A DNA stretch of 64,000 nucleotides from Rhyacichthys aspro (Eukaryota > Chordata > Actinopteri > Gobiiformes > Rhyacichthyidae). The position numbers and the translations under genes are program-made. The notes below the pieces were generated by a model that saw only the letters and a program-made list of their open reading frames with translations, was not told where the DNA came from and made no database searches. Each line of letters starts with the position of its first letter. Position 1 is the stretch's first letter. The DNA lies in the NCBI GenBank assembly GCA_036850595.1, contig CM072160.1:6961773-7025772 (forward strand), given 5' to 3'. Positions 63,251 through 64,000 of the stretch are shown in pieces.

Positions 63251-64000
63251 GTGCTGTTAGTATTCAGTATGAATGTTCATGCAAATATTAAACATATTTA
63301 CATCTTTTTCTTGGCTTACTTAAGCACTTTCTATAGACAGGGCTTTAATGGGCTGTAGACTTATGACAAAATGAGTTGAATTTCTGATGATAGCATTTAA
63401 ACATACATGACATCTAGGATTTTGCTGTATGTTGAAGTGTAAACATCTAGATTATGGAAGGAAGGAAGTGCATGTCTTAAAATATATAATATAAAGTATC
63501 CAGTATCCAATAAACTGAATAGACTTGAATAATGACAAAATCGGTTTAGGTTTTAGATGAAGTGTGCTTGGTATGTCTCCGCTGTATGTTTTAGTGTTGT
63601 CATTCATGCATTCACGCCGCTCTGTGCTTAACCTTGCCACTGTCCTATACAGTCTGACTGATGGACGTGTCACTTTGTTGTTGTATTCACTCATCTTCCA
63701 GCGCTTTCTTCTCTTTAACTCGCTAATCTCTGCCGCCTTCACCTCTGTCTGTCCTGCCTTTTTCCCTCCTCTCAATCCCTCGGTCTACTCTTCGCCGCCG
63801 CATTGATTTGACTTTCAACTCTCGCTCGTTTAATTCTATTCATTTATCAGCTGTGAAATTCAGTCCTAAACTCTGAGTCGCCTCTGCAAACTTTCTCTCT
63901 CCACTCCTCCCTTTCATCTCGGCTCGGTTTGGTTTGTTTTTCCTTGTCCGGCGTAACCCTTCACTGTACAGAGCCGCTGCGAGCTTCATCATAAATGTCA
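63251..64000. other. slc12a9: slc12a9 intron 7 continuing to window end
   Basis: No exon of slc12a9 is recognisable after 61,560, so exon 8 lies beyond the window. The last 300 bp are pyrimidine-rich. Open frames on both strands there are compositional. Confidence 0.5.

Overview
The window is vertebrate nuclear DNA, almost certainly from a ray-finned (teleost) fish. Genes are split into many short exons with GT-AG introns, and codon phases join cleanly across them. Several introns are only about 90 to 400 bp. The proteins read as bony-fish orthologues of vertebrate developmental and haematopoietic genes. All gene models were spliced by eye from the sequence. No alignment or transcript was available.

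Layout. From 1 to about 15.5 kb I recognise no gene. This part holds a 21-bp minisatellite (5.60-5.87 kb), a GC/CpG-rich promoter-like block (10.13-10.83 kb) and a few isolated exon-like ORFs. The minus strand from 28,079 down to 16,278 is chordin (chrd): 22 coding exons, 959 codons, with a TATA box upstream near 28.29 kb. From 28.4 to 35.6 kb is non-coding upstream DNA with blocks that look like candidate regulatory elements and two LINE-like 3' tails. The minus strand from 37,886 to 35,658 is a five-exon RING-finger plus SPRY protein of 376 aa. The plus strand from 40,052 to 41,890 is a five-exon four-helix cytokine that I assign to thrombopoietin (thpo), 185 aa. Its first coding exon is 13 bp and overlaps a short upstream ORF. 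A possible two-exon gene for a 79-aa protein follows at 42,060-43,582 (+). From 44,021 (+) to the end of the window runs the 5' part of slc12a9, a cation-chloride cotransporter family member. It has seven exons inside the window, and its sixth intron is 11.6 kb long.

Biology. Chordin is the secreted BMP antagonist of the dorsal organiser. Thrombopoietin is the thrombocyte/stem-cell cytokine. slc12a9 is an orphan SLC12 transporter. In humans THPO lies next to CHRD (3q27), while SLC12A9 lies near EPO (7q22). Finding chrd, a THPO/EPO-type cytokine and slc12a9 in about 50 kb looks like both halves of that ancient duplicated block in one place. The most notable observations are the thpo model with its overlapping uORF, the synteny, a 30-bp chordin micro-exon, an alternative short chordin C-terminus, a hAT-type MITE with its target-site duplication, and CNE-like tracts upstream of chrd and inside slc12a9 introns. 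I found no prokaryotic-type system, CRISPR array or tRNA/rRNA gene.
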